28,242 bases of DNA from an uncultured Selenomonas sp. (lineage in GTDB: Bacteria > Bacillota > Negativicutes > Selenomonadales > Selenomonadaceae), in the NCBI GenBank assembly GCA_905373085.1, contig CAJPRR010000010.1, forward strand, positions 1-28,242, read 5' to 3'. Shown here in pieces: positions 6,647 to 14,220 of this stretch; the stretch's first letter is position 1; every line of letters begins with the position of its first letter. Both the position numbers and the translations under genes were made by a program. The notes beneath the pieces were generated by a model. That model had not been told where the DNA came from. It made no database searches and was given only the letters and a program-made list of their open reading frames with translations.

Positions 6647-7630
6647 CTAATCCTCATCACAGTAATCAAAGTAAAAATCATCGACGGGCATGAAGAGCCA
6701 GCGCACGCCTTCGATGAAGCCGACGAAGATCGGCAGTCCCGTCCAGAGGAACAGGATGTAGCCGACGCCCTGAAAATTCTTGCCCAGAAAAAACTTGTGC
6801 GCACCGAAGCCGCCGAGGAATATGCCGAGCAGCGACGCCTTGATCTTGCGGCGCACGACTTGCCAGTAAAGCTCCTGCGGTATGACGCTTGAGCCTCGCG
6901 CGAGGCTCGAAACCTTCTGCAGGAAGACCGGCGTCGCGTTCGCCGCCTTCATCGGATGCTGCGCGCCTCGCCTTACGAAGGGCTGCTCCGTCGCTTCGGG
7001 CACGGTGCACGCTTCCCCCATCGCCTGCCCCTTCATCGAGTGCTGCAGCACCTCGATCTCAGCGTTGAGATCCATGAGCTGATAGTTGATGACGCGCTTG
7101 AACTCCTCCTCATACGTCGTGCGCAGGGAGGAAAGCATCTCCTTGACACGCCGCTTCGCCTGCACCACCTCTTCGGAAGCGAGCTGCGTTTCCTCAAGCT
7201 CGACATACTGGCGCAGCAGGACGGCCGCCTTCTCCTGATAGATCTCGATGAAATCCTCCGCTGCCGCGATGCGTTCGGGATTGCGCTCCAGATAGCGCAG
7301 CATATTGCCCGCAACATGCTGCAGGGCGACAAGCTCCTGCGACATCTCGCGATCTTTTACCTTTTGCCGCAAATCCTGCAGAACATCGTAGTCGCCTGCC
7401 GCCTTGGCAAAACTCGCTTCCAGAAGCTCCGCTCGCGCATCAGGCAGCCTCTGCAGCTGCGCCCTCTTGAGCCTCAGCCGCTGCTTTCCGCCGCGCAGTC
7501 CCCTTGTCTGCAAAAGTGCAAAGCCGCCGAAAAAAAGCGTCACGCCGGCCTTCCACAACTCCCCCTCATAGCCGAGCCAAGCGCCGCCGCCCAAGGCAGC
7601 AATTGCGAAGACCAGCCACAGATAGCGCAT
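6647..7630 (-). CDS. XpaC-like membrane protein fused to a C-terminal TM2 domain
   Basis: The 326-residue protein has two N-terminal hydrophobic segments (about 3-19 and 27-42). A helical charged region of the XpaC type (5-bromo-4-chloroindolyl phosphate hydrolysis family, PF10112) runs to about residue 215. A linker then leads to a TM2 domain at about 263-312 (GIFLGGFGAHKFFLG, then two hydrophobic helices). The start at 7628-7630 is preceded by GGAAGGAG; an upstream in-frame ATG would add 18 residues with no good site. XpaC and TelA genes are commonly paired, which supports the call. The TM2 tail is an addition I would not expect in standard XpaC. The biochemical function is unknown. A membrane scaffold or stress role with TelA is inference. 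Confidence 0.75.
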   Translation of the reverse strand: MRYLWLVFAIAALGGGAWLGYEGELWKAGVTLFFGGFALLQTRGLRGGKQRLRLKRAQLQRLPDARAELLEASFAKAAGDYDVLQDLRQKVKDREMSQELVALQHVAGNMLRYLERNPERIAAAEDFIEIYQEKAAVLLRQYVELEETQLASEEVVQAKRRVKEMLSSLRTTYEEEFKRVINYQLMDLNAEIEVLQHSMKGQAMGEACTVPEATEQPFVRRGAQHPMKAANATPVFLQKVSSLARGSSVIPQELYWQVVRRKIKASLLGIFLGGFGAHKFFLGKNFQGVGYILFLWTGLPIFVGFIEGVRWLFMPVDDFYFDYCDED

Positions 7631-7686
7631 ACGCCAGCTCCTTCCTATGAATACGACTGTCTGCAAACAAAATTCATGTTTCATCC

Positions 7687-7715
7687 ATTATATCATTGAA
7701 GCAAAATCATATCCA
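7687..7715 (-). promoter_or_regulatory. Promoter of the xpaC-telA pair
   Basis: The minus strand carries a perfect TATAAT (7687-7692) with an upstream TG one base away (extended -10). TGGATA (7710-7715) lies 17 bp upstream. The promoter lies between the toxin stop (7727) and the XpaC-like start (7630). Confidence 0.65.
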
Positions 7716-7726
7716 TAGCATATTTC

Positions 7727-8050
7727 TCAAGGAAGCATGGAGAGCATGAAGCTCAGTCCGTCCGTGTCTTCGGCTTGATCTCTTAGGGCTTCGTAATGCG
7801 TCCACATACTGATGATCTTCACGGTCTTTTCTTCCTCCAAAACTTCGTACACCAAACGATGCTGAATATTCAGCCGCCTCGAACACGCACCTTGCAGACT
7901 GCCTCGCAGCTTCTCATAAGACGGTGGGTTCTGAAATGGATTCTCCTCCAGAAGCTTGATGAGCGCCTGCGCTTTCTCCTCCAAATGCGCCGACTTGAGT
8001 TTCGGCACATCCGCCGCTGCCGCTTTCGTGTAGACGATTCGCCGGCTCAC
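7727..8050 (-). CDS. yoeB: Txe/YoeB-family toxin (ribosome-dependent mRNA endonuclease)
   Basis: This 107-residue RelE-fold protein carries the YoeB signature: KLRGSLQGACSRRLNIQHRLVYEV, then IISMWTHYE at the C-terminal side, where YoeB has its catalytic His-Tyr pair. YoeB toxins cut mRNA in the ribosomal A site and bind the YefM antitoxin. Two GTG codons stand at the start (8051-8053 and 8048-8050). I prefer the second because GAGG is better spaced and GTGA overlaps the antitoxin stop. The C-terminus runs about 20 residues past the HY motif, longer than E. coli YoeB (84 residues). Translational coupling to the antitoxin gene is typical of the family. Confidence 0.87.
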   Translation of the reverse strand: MSRRIVYTKAAAADVPKLKSAHLEEKAQALIKLLEENPFQNPPSYEKLRGSLQGACSRRLNIQHRLVYEVLEEEKTVKIISMWTHYEALRDQAEDTDGLSFMLSMLP

Positions 8051-8295
8051 CACGTCACCTCATCCGCAGACAAGCATTCTTCCGTTGATGTGTTCAGTCC
8101 ATCGACGATTTTCTTCTGCATGCCGGGAACGGCGCAAAGCTCCATCGTCGCCATCAGATCGTTGTAATCCGACGCACTCATAAGCACCGCCGCCCCTTCT
8201 TTCCCTGTGATATGAACAGGTTCATTATAGCGTACGGTCCGCTCAAGCGTTTGAAACAAATTCTGCCGAAATGTCGTCGCATTCATTACCTGCAT
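8047..8295 (-). CDS. yefM: YefM/Phd-family antitoxin
   Basis: The 82-residue protein begins MQVMNATTFRQNLFQTLERTV and continues with EPVHITGKEGAAVLMSASDYNDLMATM, the typical Phd/YefM DNA-binding domain. The acidic C-terminal tail would wrap the toxin. The start at 8293-8295 has AAGGAGG at good spacing; a longer in-frame start would run through the promoter. It overlaps the toxin gene by a few bases. It should neutralise the YoeB-like toxin and repress its own promoter from the palindromes at 8313-8330. Confidence 0.9.
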   Translation of the reverse strand: MQVMNATTFRQNLFQTLERTVRYNEPVHITGKEGAAVLMSASDYNDLMATMELCAVPGMQKKIVDGLNTSTEECLSADEVTW

Positions 8296-8312
8296 GAAAG
8301 ACGCCTCCTTAG

Positions 8313-8346
8313 TGTACATTATACCGTACATCATTGTGGAGCGCAA
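8313..8346 (-). promoter_or_regulatory. yefM-yoeB promoter with overlapping YefM-type operator
   Basis: The minus-strand promoter has TATAAT (8318-8323) and TTGCGC (8341-8346) with a 17-bp spacer. The -10 box lies between a perfect TGTACA hexamer (8313-8318 on the plus strand) and a near-copy CGTACA (8325-8330), 12 bp apart centre to centre. TGTACA is the known core of YefM operators, so antitoxin binding here should block the promoter. Operator assignment is by motif only. Confidence 0.7.
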
Positions 8347-8360
8347 TCTGTCAGGAAACC

Positions 8361-8397
8361 GAAAAAGCCCGCTGCCTCTCGGCTGACGGGCTTTTGT
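8361..8397 (-). terminator. Rho-independent terminator of rplM-rpsI
   Basis: A 9-bp stem (AAAAGCCCG at 8363-8371 with CGGGCTTTT at 8387-8395) ends in a run of T on the minus strand. It follows the rpsI stop (8422) by about 25 bases. It separates the ribosomal operon from the toxin-antitoxin promoter. Confidence 0.85.
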
Positions 8398-8421
8398 AAC
8401 TTTCTATTGGGTTCTTGCTGC

Positions 8422-8814
8422 TTAACGCTTCGAGAACTGCGAGGCCTTGCGCGCCTTTTTGAGACCGTACTTGCGGCGTTCCTTCTCACGCGGATCGCGC
8501 GTGACGAAGCCTGCCTTCTTCAACGCCGGACGAAGCTCGCCGTCGAGTTCCATCAAAGCGCGCGTGATGCCGTGACGAATCGCGCCCGCCTGACCTGATG
8601 CGCCGCCGCCCTTGACGCTGGCGATGACATCGTACTTATCCACCGTATCGGTAAGATTCAGCGGCTGACGAACGATGAGCTCGAGCGTCTTGAGTCCGAA
8701 ATACTCCTCCATATCGCGACCGTTGATCGTGACCTTTCCTTCACCAGGAACCAAGCGAACGCGAGCGACCGAGGTCTTCCGGCGACCCGTACCGTAATAA
8801 CTGACTAATGCCAT
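8422..8814 (-). CDS. rpsI: 30S ribosomal protein S9
   Basis: The 130-residue protein is S9 by sequence. It starts MALVSYYGTGRRKTSVARV, has the VKGGGASGQAGAIRHGI block and ends in the basic tail KKARKASQFSKR, whose terminal Lys-Arg contacts P-site tRNA. Its ATG at 8812-8814 follows AAGGAGG. It lies 25 bp behind rplM, the usual gene pair, and is followed by a clear terminator. Confidence 0.98.
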   Translation of the reverse strand: MALVSYYGTGRRKTSVARVRLVPGEGKVTINGRDMEEYFGLKTLELIVRQPLNLTDTVDKYDVIASVKGGGASGQAGAIRHGITRALMELDGELRPALKKAGFVTRDPREKERRKYGLKKARKASQFSKR

Positions 8815-8839
8815 GGATTAAAGTTCCTCCTTCCAGAAA

Positions 8840-9280
8840 TCAACGGATGTCGAGCGCGAGCAACTCGGGCTTCTGCGCTGCATGGGGGTGTTCCGAACCG
8901 GCATAGACGTTGAGCTTGCGATACATCTGCGCTCCGAGACGATTCTTCGGCAGCATGCCGCGCACCGCTTTCTCAATGACCTTTTCCGGAGCTTTCTCCA
9001 TAAGCTTTCCCGCTGCCGTGAACGTCGTGCCGCCCGGATATCCGGAATGACGGAAATACATCTTATCCGTAAGTTTCTTGCCTGTAAAGACCGCCTTTTC
9101 CGCATTGATCACGATGACAAAATCGCCCGTATCAACATGCGGCGTAAAGGTCGGTTTGTTCTTGCCGCGAAGCACTTTGGCGACTTCTGCAGCCAAACGG
9201 CCTACCGTTTGACCGGCAGCGTCGACAACATACCACTTGCGCTCGATATTCGCTGCATTCGCCATAAATGTCGTCTTCAT
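8840..9280 (-). CDS. rplM: 50S ribosomal protein L13
   Basis: The 146-residue L13 shows IERKWYVVDAAGQTVGRLA, HVDTGDFVIVINAEK, YFRHSGYPGG and AVRGMLPKNRLG, all family hallmarks. The ATG at 9278-9280 is preceded by GAGGGAGG. A second in-frame ATG five codons later is possible, but the upstream site is better placed for the first. It is the first gene of the rplM-rpsI operon, with its own promoter at 9383-9410 and a leader of about 95 bases. Confidence 0.98.
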   Translation of the reverse strand: MKTTFMANAANIERKWYVVDAAGQTVGRLAAEVAKVLRGKNKPTFTPHVDTGDFVIVINAEKAVFTGKKLTDKMYFRHSGYPGGTTFTAAGKLMEKAPEKVIEKAVRGMLPKNRLGAQMYRKLNVYAGSEHPHAAQKPELLALDIR

Positions 9281-9376
9281 GCGAATCCTCCCTCAACCTA
9301 TTGCAATGCATTGTTTTCATAGATGATGGCCTGCCGGCGCTCCGGGGCTAATGGATGCGCTTGCTACGACTCATAC
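9281..9376 (-). promoter_or_regulatory. rplM leader with GC hairpin
   Basis: The predicted transcript leader of about 95 bases holds a hairpin at 9328-9348 (CCGG-AGCG-CCGG core with outer GCC/GGC pairs). It also has a perfect 10-bp palindrome CAATGCATTG at 9304-9313 just before the ribosome binding site. Many Firmicutes have an L13 autoregulatory leader in this position. I cannot match the consensus fold by eye, so this is a positional suggestion. Confidence 0.35.
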
Positions 9377-9382
9377 AGAAAT

Positions 9383-9410
9383 ATTTTACCACGGAAATCG
9401 AAGAAGTCAA
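9383..9410 (-). promoter_or_regulatory. Promoter of rplM-rpsI
   Basis: On the minus strand TTGACT (9405-9410) and TAAAAT (9383-9388) are spaced by 16 bp, each one base from consensus. The stretch 9411-9554 between this promoter and galE has no supported gene. It holds a small AGGCG/CGCCT hairpin followed by T5 on the plus strand (9419-9439) that serves no visible gene. Confidence 0.6.
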
Positions 9411-9554
9411 GTCCGAGGAGGCGAACAAACCGCCTTTTTCGATATGCTCACTGAAGATGCAGCCAAGCAGATCAAGCAGATGCACAAAAATCGTGGTGAT
9501 GCTCATCAAATCATAGTCAGCACGCTTTTCTTTATGATGGTGCAGAAGAGAAAG

Positions 9555-10113
9555 TTACTCCCCATACCCAGCAGGATGCTTCTCGTGCCATTTCCATGCT
9601 GTCGCGATGATTTCTTCCACGTCGATGAAGCGCGGCTGCCAGCCGAGGACGCGGCGCGCCTTGTCGCTGGAAGCGATGAGCTGCGCGGGGTCGCCTGCAC
9701 GGCGTGCGCCGATTTCTGCCGCGATCTTCTTGCCCGTCGCCTTCTCTGCGGCAGCGATCATTTCCTTGACCGAGAAGCCCTGTCCGTTGCCGAGGTTGAA
9801 GATGTCACTCTCGCCGCCCTTCCGCAAGTATTCGAGCGCAAGCACATGCGCATCGGCGAGGTCGACGACGTGGATGTAGTCGCGCAAACAGGTGCCGTCG
9901 GGCGTCTTGTAGTCATCGCCGTAGATCGTGTATCGCATCGAGCACGGCGCAGTCGCGGATGTCGCCCTCGTAAAACTTCGCCCGCGCGTGAATCGCACCG
10001 CGATGACCCGTCTGCAGGTTGTCAACGATGACGACCTCTTCTCCCTTTTCAATGAGCTGATGCACGGCATGAGAGCCGATGTAGCCGGCGCCGCCGCAAA
10101 CGAGAATTGCCAT
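9555..10113 (-). pseudogene. galE: UDP-glucose 4-epimerase with large internal deletion and frameshift
   Basis: The first ~61 residues are a normal GalE start (MAILVCGGAGYIGSHAVHQL, the NAD-binding fold, then VDNLQTGHRGA and YEGDIRD). The reading frame then fails. In another frame from about 9935 the sequence resumes with YTIYGDDYKTPDGTC, RDYIHVVDLADAH and the C-terminal domain, ending HPAGYGE. Compared with a normal GalE of about 330 residues, roughly 150 are missing, including the catalytic Ser and the YxxxK motif. The gene has a good GGAGG site before its ATG (10111-10113). It sits 81 bp downstream of recO at the end of the phoH-recO run. A real deletion or an assembly error are both possible. 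Active UDP-galactose epimerisation from this locus is excluded as written. Confidence 0.88.
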
Positions 10114-10194
10114 AAAAATCCCCCTCCAAACATATTGCCAAAAACTATCGCAGAACGCGCCTCATGCCTTCGCCACAGGCAAGCAGCAAACGCT

Positions 10195-10968
10195 TCAAGA
10201 GCCGCCGATCTGTGCGATGAAGGCGAGCGAACGAAGAGGTTTGCCGAAAAGCGCACGCAGGTAAGCGAGCAGCAGACTTTCCGCTGCCAAAAGTTCCTGC
10301 TTTCTGACAGAAAACGGCGCCGGAGAGCGCACGCCTGCCGCCTTCTGCGGCGAGAGAAACGCCTGCCAGTCGAGAGCGGTCAGCTTCTCGATGAATTCCT
10401 TCAATTCAGCAGAAAAAAGCGGCATATCCTCCGTGCGGCAAGCGGCGCACAATGCGCCGCCCTCGCCGATGTCGACAGACATCGGCTCTTCAAAGGGCGC
10501 ACCGCAGTGGACGCAGCTTGCAAGATGAAGCGAAAGCCCCGCGAGCGCGAGGAGCTGATACGCCGCCGCCAGCGCCACGAGACGCGGATTGCGCTCCTCA
10601 AAAGCGCAGAAAATCTGCAGCAGGCAGTCGAAAGCGTCGGGCGCAGGCTCGTGCTCGGGAAAAAGCTCAAGCGCCAATTCCGCCACGAAGGAGCCGTATG
10701 CCATGGCCGAGAGGTCTTCCGAGAGGCGACGAAATCGTCCCTTGAGCGAACACTGCCGCACCGTCCAGACCCGGCCGCCTTCCGTAAGCTCCACGTCGAG
10801 GTGGCTGAACATCTGCATCCCTGCCGCAAGTGCGCTCTTCGGGCGGCGGCAGCCGAACGCCGCCGCCTCGACGCGCCCGCACTCGCGCGTCAAGAGCGAC
10901 GCCATCTTGTCCGCCTCGCCCCAGTTCCTCGTGGCGAGCACGAGCGCCTCAGCGCTGCGGCGTGCCAT
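10195..10968 (-). CDS. recO: DNA repair protein RecO
   Basis: RecO loads RecA onto SSB-coated DNA with RecR and anneals strands. The 257-residue protein begins with an OB-fold-like N-terminus (ALVLATRNWGEADKMASLLTRE, then GRVEAAAFGCRRPKS). It has a CVHCG...CAAC zinc-binding pair in the C-terminal half. I placed the start at 10966-10968 because GAGGAGG precedes it and family members begin at this point; a longer in-frame start adds arginine-rich sequence. It overlaps the DUF502 gene by 20 bp. Position after era is conserved in many Firmicutes. Confidence 0.92.
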   Translation of the reverse strand: MARRSAEALVLATRNWGEADKMASLLTRECGRVEAAAFGCRRPKSALAAGMQMFSHLDVELTEGGRVWTVRQCSLKGRFRRLSEDLSAMAYGSFVAELALELFPEHEPAPDAFDCLLQIFCAFEERNPRLVALAAAYQLLALAGLSLHLASCVHCGAPFEEPMSVDIGEGGALCAACRTEDMPLFSAELKEFIEKLTALDWQAFLSPQKAAGVRSPAPFSVRKQELLAAESLLLAYLRALFGKPLRSLAFIAQIGGS

Positions 10969-11650
10969 GCGGTTCGGCCTCCTCGCACGCTTCCCCGGCT
11001 GCACGCGCTGACTGCGTCTTCGACGCTGCCACGACCTCGTCCGCCAGCCTCGTCGCACTGCCCGCCTCCTGCGGTTTCGTCAACACCTGCCGCTGCGGCA
11101 TGACGGCGCCCGCCGTCAGCATGTACTGCAGCGCCGACTCGTTGCTGATGTCGAGATAGATGACGTCGCTCTTCTTGACGAAGAGGTTCGTACCTGAGGT
11201 CATGTTGAGGCTCCACGGCACGAAGACGCAGACGTAGTCGTCACCGAGCTTCTCGCGCAAGACCGCCGGCACCTCCGCCATGACAAAGCCGAGCGCCCGC
11301 GACTGATGAAACGGCACGAGCACGACGTGGTCAAACATGTTGTTCGACTCAAAAACGGCGGTCGAAAGGTGCTTGACACTGTTGTAGATGAACTTCACGA
11401 CGGGAATCTTGCCGAGCAGCCATTCGCCATAGGAAATCACCCGCTTCATGAACCAGTACGACGAGAGCCAGCCCACGAGATAGATGACGAGCAGCACCGT
11501 CACGATGCCCATGCCCGGATAATAGACGGGAAAATGCTTGCCGAGCACGATCTCCGTGAAGTTCAGCACCTCCGTCACGACGAAAACCGTGATAGCCAGC
11601 GGCACGAGAAGAATCAGTCCGTTAATAAAGCGCTTCGATACCTTATTCAT
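10949..11650 (-). CDS. DUF502 family membrane protein
   Basis: This 233-residue protein has two membrane segments (about 10-30 and 47-66). The DUF502 features follow: GIVTVLLVIYLVGWL, then IPVVKFIYNSVKHL and a soluble C-terminal half with SNNMFDHVVLVPFHQSRALGFVMAEV. The last 40 residues are low-complexity, charged and variable. The function of the family is unknown. It lies between era and recO and overlaps recO by 20 bp, so it is part of the same transcript. The ribosome binding site before the ATG at 11648-11650 is weak (AAAGGGCGG). Confidence 0.85.
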   Translation of the reverse strand: MNKVSKRFINGLILLVPLAITVFVVTEVLNFTEIVLGKHFPVYYPGMGIVTVLLVIYLVGWLSSYWFMKRVISYGEWLLGKIPVVKFIYNSVKHLSTAVFESNNMFDHVVLVPFHQSRALGFVMAEVPAVLREKLGDDYVCVFVPWSLNMTSGTNLFVKKSDVIYLDISNESALQYMLTAGAVMPQRQVLTKPQEAGSATRLADEVVAASKTQSARAAGEACEEAEPHGTPQR

Positions 11651-11678
11651 CCTGCTGCCGCCCTTTCCCTATTTCCTC

Positions 11679-12572
11679 TCATTCAAAGCCAAAGTTGTGC
11701 AGAACGCCCTCGCGATTGCGCCAGTCCTTCTTCACCTTGACCCAGAGGTCGAGGAAGACCTTCGCGCCGAGAAGCATTTCGATGTCCTTTCTCGCCTGTG
11801 CGCCGATCTCGCGCAGAAGAGCGCCCTTTGCGCCGATGACGATGCCCTTCTGCGACTCGCGCTCCACGTAGATCGTCGCGCGGATGAAGAAGCCCCCCTT
11901 GGGGCGCTCCTTCATCTCGTCGAGGTCGACGGCGATGGCATGGGGCAGTTCGTCGCGCGTCGCGAGAAGCGCCTTCTCGCGCACGAGCTCCGCCACAATG
12001 AGTCGCTCGGGCTGATCCGTCACCATGTCTTCGGGGTAGTAGGCAGGACCTTCGGGCAGATACTTCTTGACTTCTGCAAGAAGCGAGTCGAGGTTCACCT
12101 CTTCCTTAGCCGATATGGGAACGGCGCCCGCAAACGGATAGGCCTTCATGTAGCTTTCGAGGATCGGCAGCACGGCAGGCTTCTCGATGAGGTCGAGCTT
12201 GTTGACGACGAGGATGCACGGGCACTTCGTCGCCTGCAGGCGCTCTAAGATATAGCGCTCGCCCGGGCCCATCTTCTCCGTCGCATCGACGACGAAGAAG
12301 ACGGCGTCGACCTCCTTCAAGGTGTTTTCCGCTGCGCGTACCATGTATTCGCCAAGCTTGTGGCGCGGCTTGTGGATGCCCGGCGTGTCGAGAAAGACGA
12401 TCTGCGCGTCCGGCTCCGTCAGGATACAGAGGATGCGCGTGCGCGTCGTCTGCGGCTTGTCGCTCATGATGGCGATCTTCTGCCCAATGAGGCTGTTGAT
12501 GAGCGTCGACTTGCCGACGTTCGGCCGCCCGACGACAGCGATGAAGCCCGATCTATGCTTTGCCTTTTCCAT
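11679..12572 (-). CDS. era: GTPase Era
   Basis: Era is an essential GTPase that binds 16S rRNA near its 3' end during 30S assembly. The 297 residues contain G1 GRPNVGKS (15-22), the switch region QTTRTRI, G3 DTPG, G4 NKLD and SAKE. The C-terminal KH domain has the GIVIGAKGALLREIG loop. Length and order are normal. It overlaps ybeY by 20 bp, a conserved pairing of two ribosome-maturation genes. Confidence 0.98.
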   Translation of the reverse strand: MEKAKHRSGFIAVVGRPNVGKSTLINSLIGQKIAIMSDKPQTTRTRILCILTEPDAQIVFLDTPGIHKPRHKLGEYMVRAAENTLKEVDAVFFVVDATEKMGPGERYILERLQATKCPCILVVNKLDLIEKPAVLPILESYMKAYPFAGAVPISAKEEVNLDSLLAEVKKYLPEGPAYYPEDMVTDQPERLIVAELVREKALLATRDELPHAIAVDLDEMKERPKGGFFIRATIYVERESQKGIVIGAKGALLREIGAQARKDIEMLLGAKVFLDLWVKVKKDWRNREGVLHNFGFE

Positions 12573-13092
12573 CGTTCTCCCCTTTCGCTGTCACTTGCTC
12601 CGTGCATTCCGCAGAGGCTTCTGCCGCTTCCTCGCGCGTCACGCCGAGCGCCGCCATCACATGGCGCTGCTCCTCCTCCATCTCCTGCCGCTCCGCCTCT
12701 TCTACATGGTCGTAGCCGAGGAGATGCAGCATGCCGTGTACCGTCAAGAAGACGATTTCGCGGCGCAGGCTGTGCCCGTAGTCCGCCGCCTGCGCCGCGG
12801 CACGCTCGACCGAGAGGACGATGTCGCCGAGGACGTTGACGGCGGGCCCGCCTGCGATCGCCGGCTCCTCGCTCTCGTTGAGCGCAAAGGAAATCACGTC
12901 CGTCGGACGATCGACCCTGCGGTACTCGCGGTTCAGCACATGGATGTGCGCATCGTCCGTCAAGGTGATGCTGACCTCGGCGTCCGCCACGTCGTAAAGC
13001 TCGCCGACTTTTTCCACAGCGCGCCGAATCTCCGCCTCAAGGCCCTCGTCAAGGGGCAGGTCTTCCACCTCGTGACTGAGCAGGATGTTCAT
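12553..13092 (-). CDS. ybeY: Endoribonuclease YbeY
   Basis: YbeY is a metal-dependent RNase in rRNA maturation and ribosome quality control. The zinc motif HGMLHLLGYDH is intact (His119, His123, His129 of 179). The upstream RPTDVISFAL segment and LGDIVLS strand are typical. A charged tail of about 30 residues after the catalytic core makes it somewhat longer than the usual 150-165. Its ATG overlaps the phoH stop (ATGA) and its 3' end overlaps era. Confidence 0.96.
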   Translation of the reverse strand: MNILLSHEVEDLPLDEGLEAEIRRAVEKVGELYDVADAEVSITLTDDAHIHVLNREYRRVDRPTDVISFALNESEEPAIAGGPAVNVLGDIVLSVERAAAQAADYGHSLRREIVFLTVHGMLHLLGYDHVEEAERQEMEEEQRHVMAALGVTREEAAEASAECTEQVTAKGENDGKGKA

Positions 13093-14174
13093 GCGTCCGC
13101 CTCCCCTCTCTCTGATGCCGCAGCCTTTTCCTGCGCTGCTGTCTTTTTCTCCTGCAGCTCTGCCGTCTTTTTCTCAGAATCCCGACGCGCCTTGTCCGTG
13201 CGGTCATACGCCTCAACGATGCGTGCGACGACGTCGTGACGGATGACGTCGAGCGCTTCCAGACGGACGACGCCCACGCCGCGCACATCGCGCAGGATGC
13301 GGCTCGCCTCAGAGAGTCCCGAGAACACGCCGCGCGGCAAGTCAACCTGGCTCAAGTCGCCCGTCACGACCATGCGCGAGCCGAAGCCCAAACGCGTCAG
13401 GAACATCTTCATCTGGCTCGGCGTCGTATTCTGCGCCTCGTCGAGAATCACGAAGGCGTCCTCCAGCGTGCGTCCGCGCATGTAGGCGAGCGGCGCAATC
13501 TCAATGACGCCCTTGGCGAGGAGCTTCTGATAGGTGTCAAAGCCGAGGATGTCATGCAACGCATCGTAGAGCGGGCGCAGGTACGGATCAACCTTCTCCT
13601 GCAGATCGCCGGGCAGAAAGCCCAGCCGCTCGCCCGCCTCGACAGCGGGGCGCGTGAGCACGATCTTTTCCACCAACCTCGCACGAAGCGCCGCCACCGC
13701 CATGACGACGGCGAGGTATGTCTTTCCCGTGCCTGCAGGTCCAATGCCGAACGTGATGGAGTTCTTGCGAATGGCGTCGAGGTAGATGCGCTGGCCGAGC
13801 GTTTTCGGGCGCACATGACGGCCGCGGCTCGTCACGAGGATCGTGTCGCTGAAAAGGCTGTGCAGCGCCTCGCCCTTGCCGCGCTTAACGAGTCCCACGC
13901 TGTAGCGCACCTCGTGCATCGTGAGCGTCGTGCCCTGCCGGTGCAGGTACTGCAGCTCGCGCACGACCTGCGCCGCCGCCCGCACGATCTGCGCCTCGCC
14001 GTCGATCGCCAGCTCCTCGCCGCGGCTTATGAAGCGGCAGTCGAAATTGTCCATGAGCACCTGCAAGTACTCGTCGTGCTCGCCGAGAAGCGCCGTCGCC
14101 TCGCGCTGATCGGCAAAGGCGATCTTCTCCTCCAAAACCTGTTGCAAAGAAAGACTCCCCTCTTCTAAATTCAT
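13089..14174 (-). CDS. phoH: PhoH-family ATPase
   Basis: This 361-residue PhoH/PhoL-type protein has an N-terminal KH-like part (FISRGEELAIDGE) and a P-loop ATPase domain: FGIGPAGTGKTYLAV, VLTRPAVEAGERLGFLPGDL, and Walker B FVILDEAQNTT. The last 40 residues are a charged coiled tail absent from standard members of about 320 residues. The ATG at 14172-14174 gives the family N-terminus. Alternatives 3 and 22 codons upstream overlap a strong promoter-like -10 box. The role is thought to be in RNA metabolism and ribosome assembly, consistent with the ybeY-era neighbours. It is the first gene of this run. Confidence 0.92.
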   Translation of the reverse strand: MNLEEGSLSLQQVLEEKIAFADQREATALLGEHDEYLQVLMDNFDCRFISRGEELAIDGEAQIVRAAAQVVRELQYLHRQGTTLTMHEVRYSVGLVKRGKGEALHSLFSDTILVTSRGRHVRPKTLGQRIYLDAIRKNSITFGIGPAGTGKTYLAVVMAVAALRARLVEKIVLTRPAVEAGERLGFLPGDLQEKVDPYLRPLYDALHDILGFDTYQKLLAKGVIEIAPLAYMRGRTLEDAFVILDEAQNTTPSQMKMFLTRLGFGSRMVVTGDLSQVDLPRGVFSGLSEASRILRDVRGVGVVRLEALDVIRHDVVARIVEAYDRTDKARRDSEKKTAELQEKKTAAQEKAAASERGEADA

Positions 14175-14181
14175 CGTTCCC

Positions 14182-14210
14182 ATTATACCTTGCAGCCGTC
14201 GAGGAAGCAA
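14182..14210 (-). promoter_or_regulatory. Candidate phoH promoter ending at the start codon
   Basis: The minus strand has TATAAT (14182-14187) and TTGCTT (14205-14210) with a 17-bp spacer. Only 7 bases (GGGAACG) separate the -10 box from the phoH ATG, so transcription would begin at or next to the start codon. Confidence 0.55.
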
Positions 14211-14220
14211 TAGCAGTCCA

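Noticed and set aside
9411..9554. A possible ~50-codon minus-strand frame downstream of galE, and a plus-strand AGGCG/CGCCT hairpin followed by T5 at 9419-9439.
   Set aside because: The frame has no ribosome binding site and runs across the rplM promoter. The hairpin has no plus-strand gene before it, so a terminator call is unsupported.
13049..13345. Basic minus-strand frame overlapping the phoH/ybeY junction.
   Set aside because: It is an out-of-frame shadow of phoH with no motif and no ribosome binding site.
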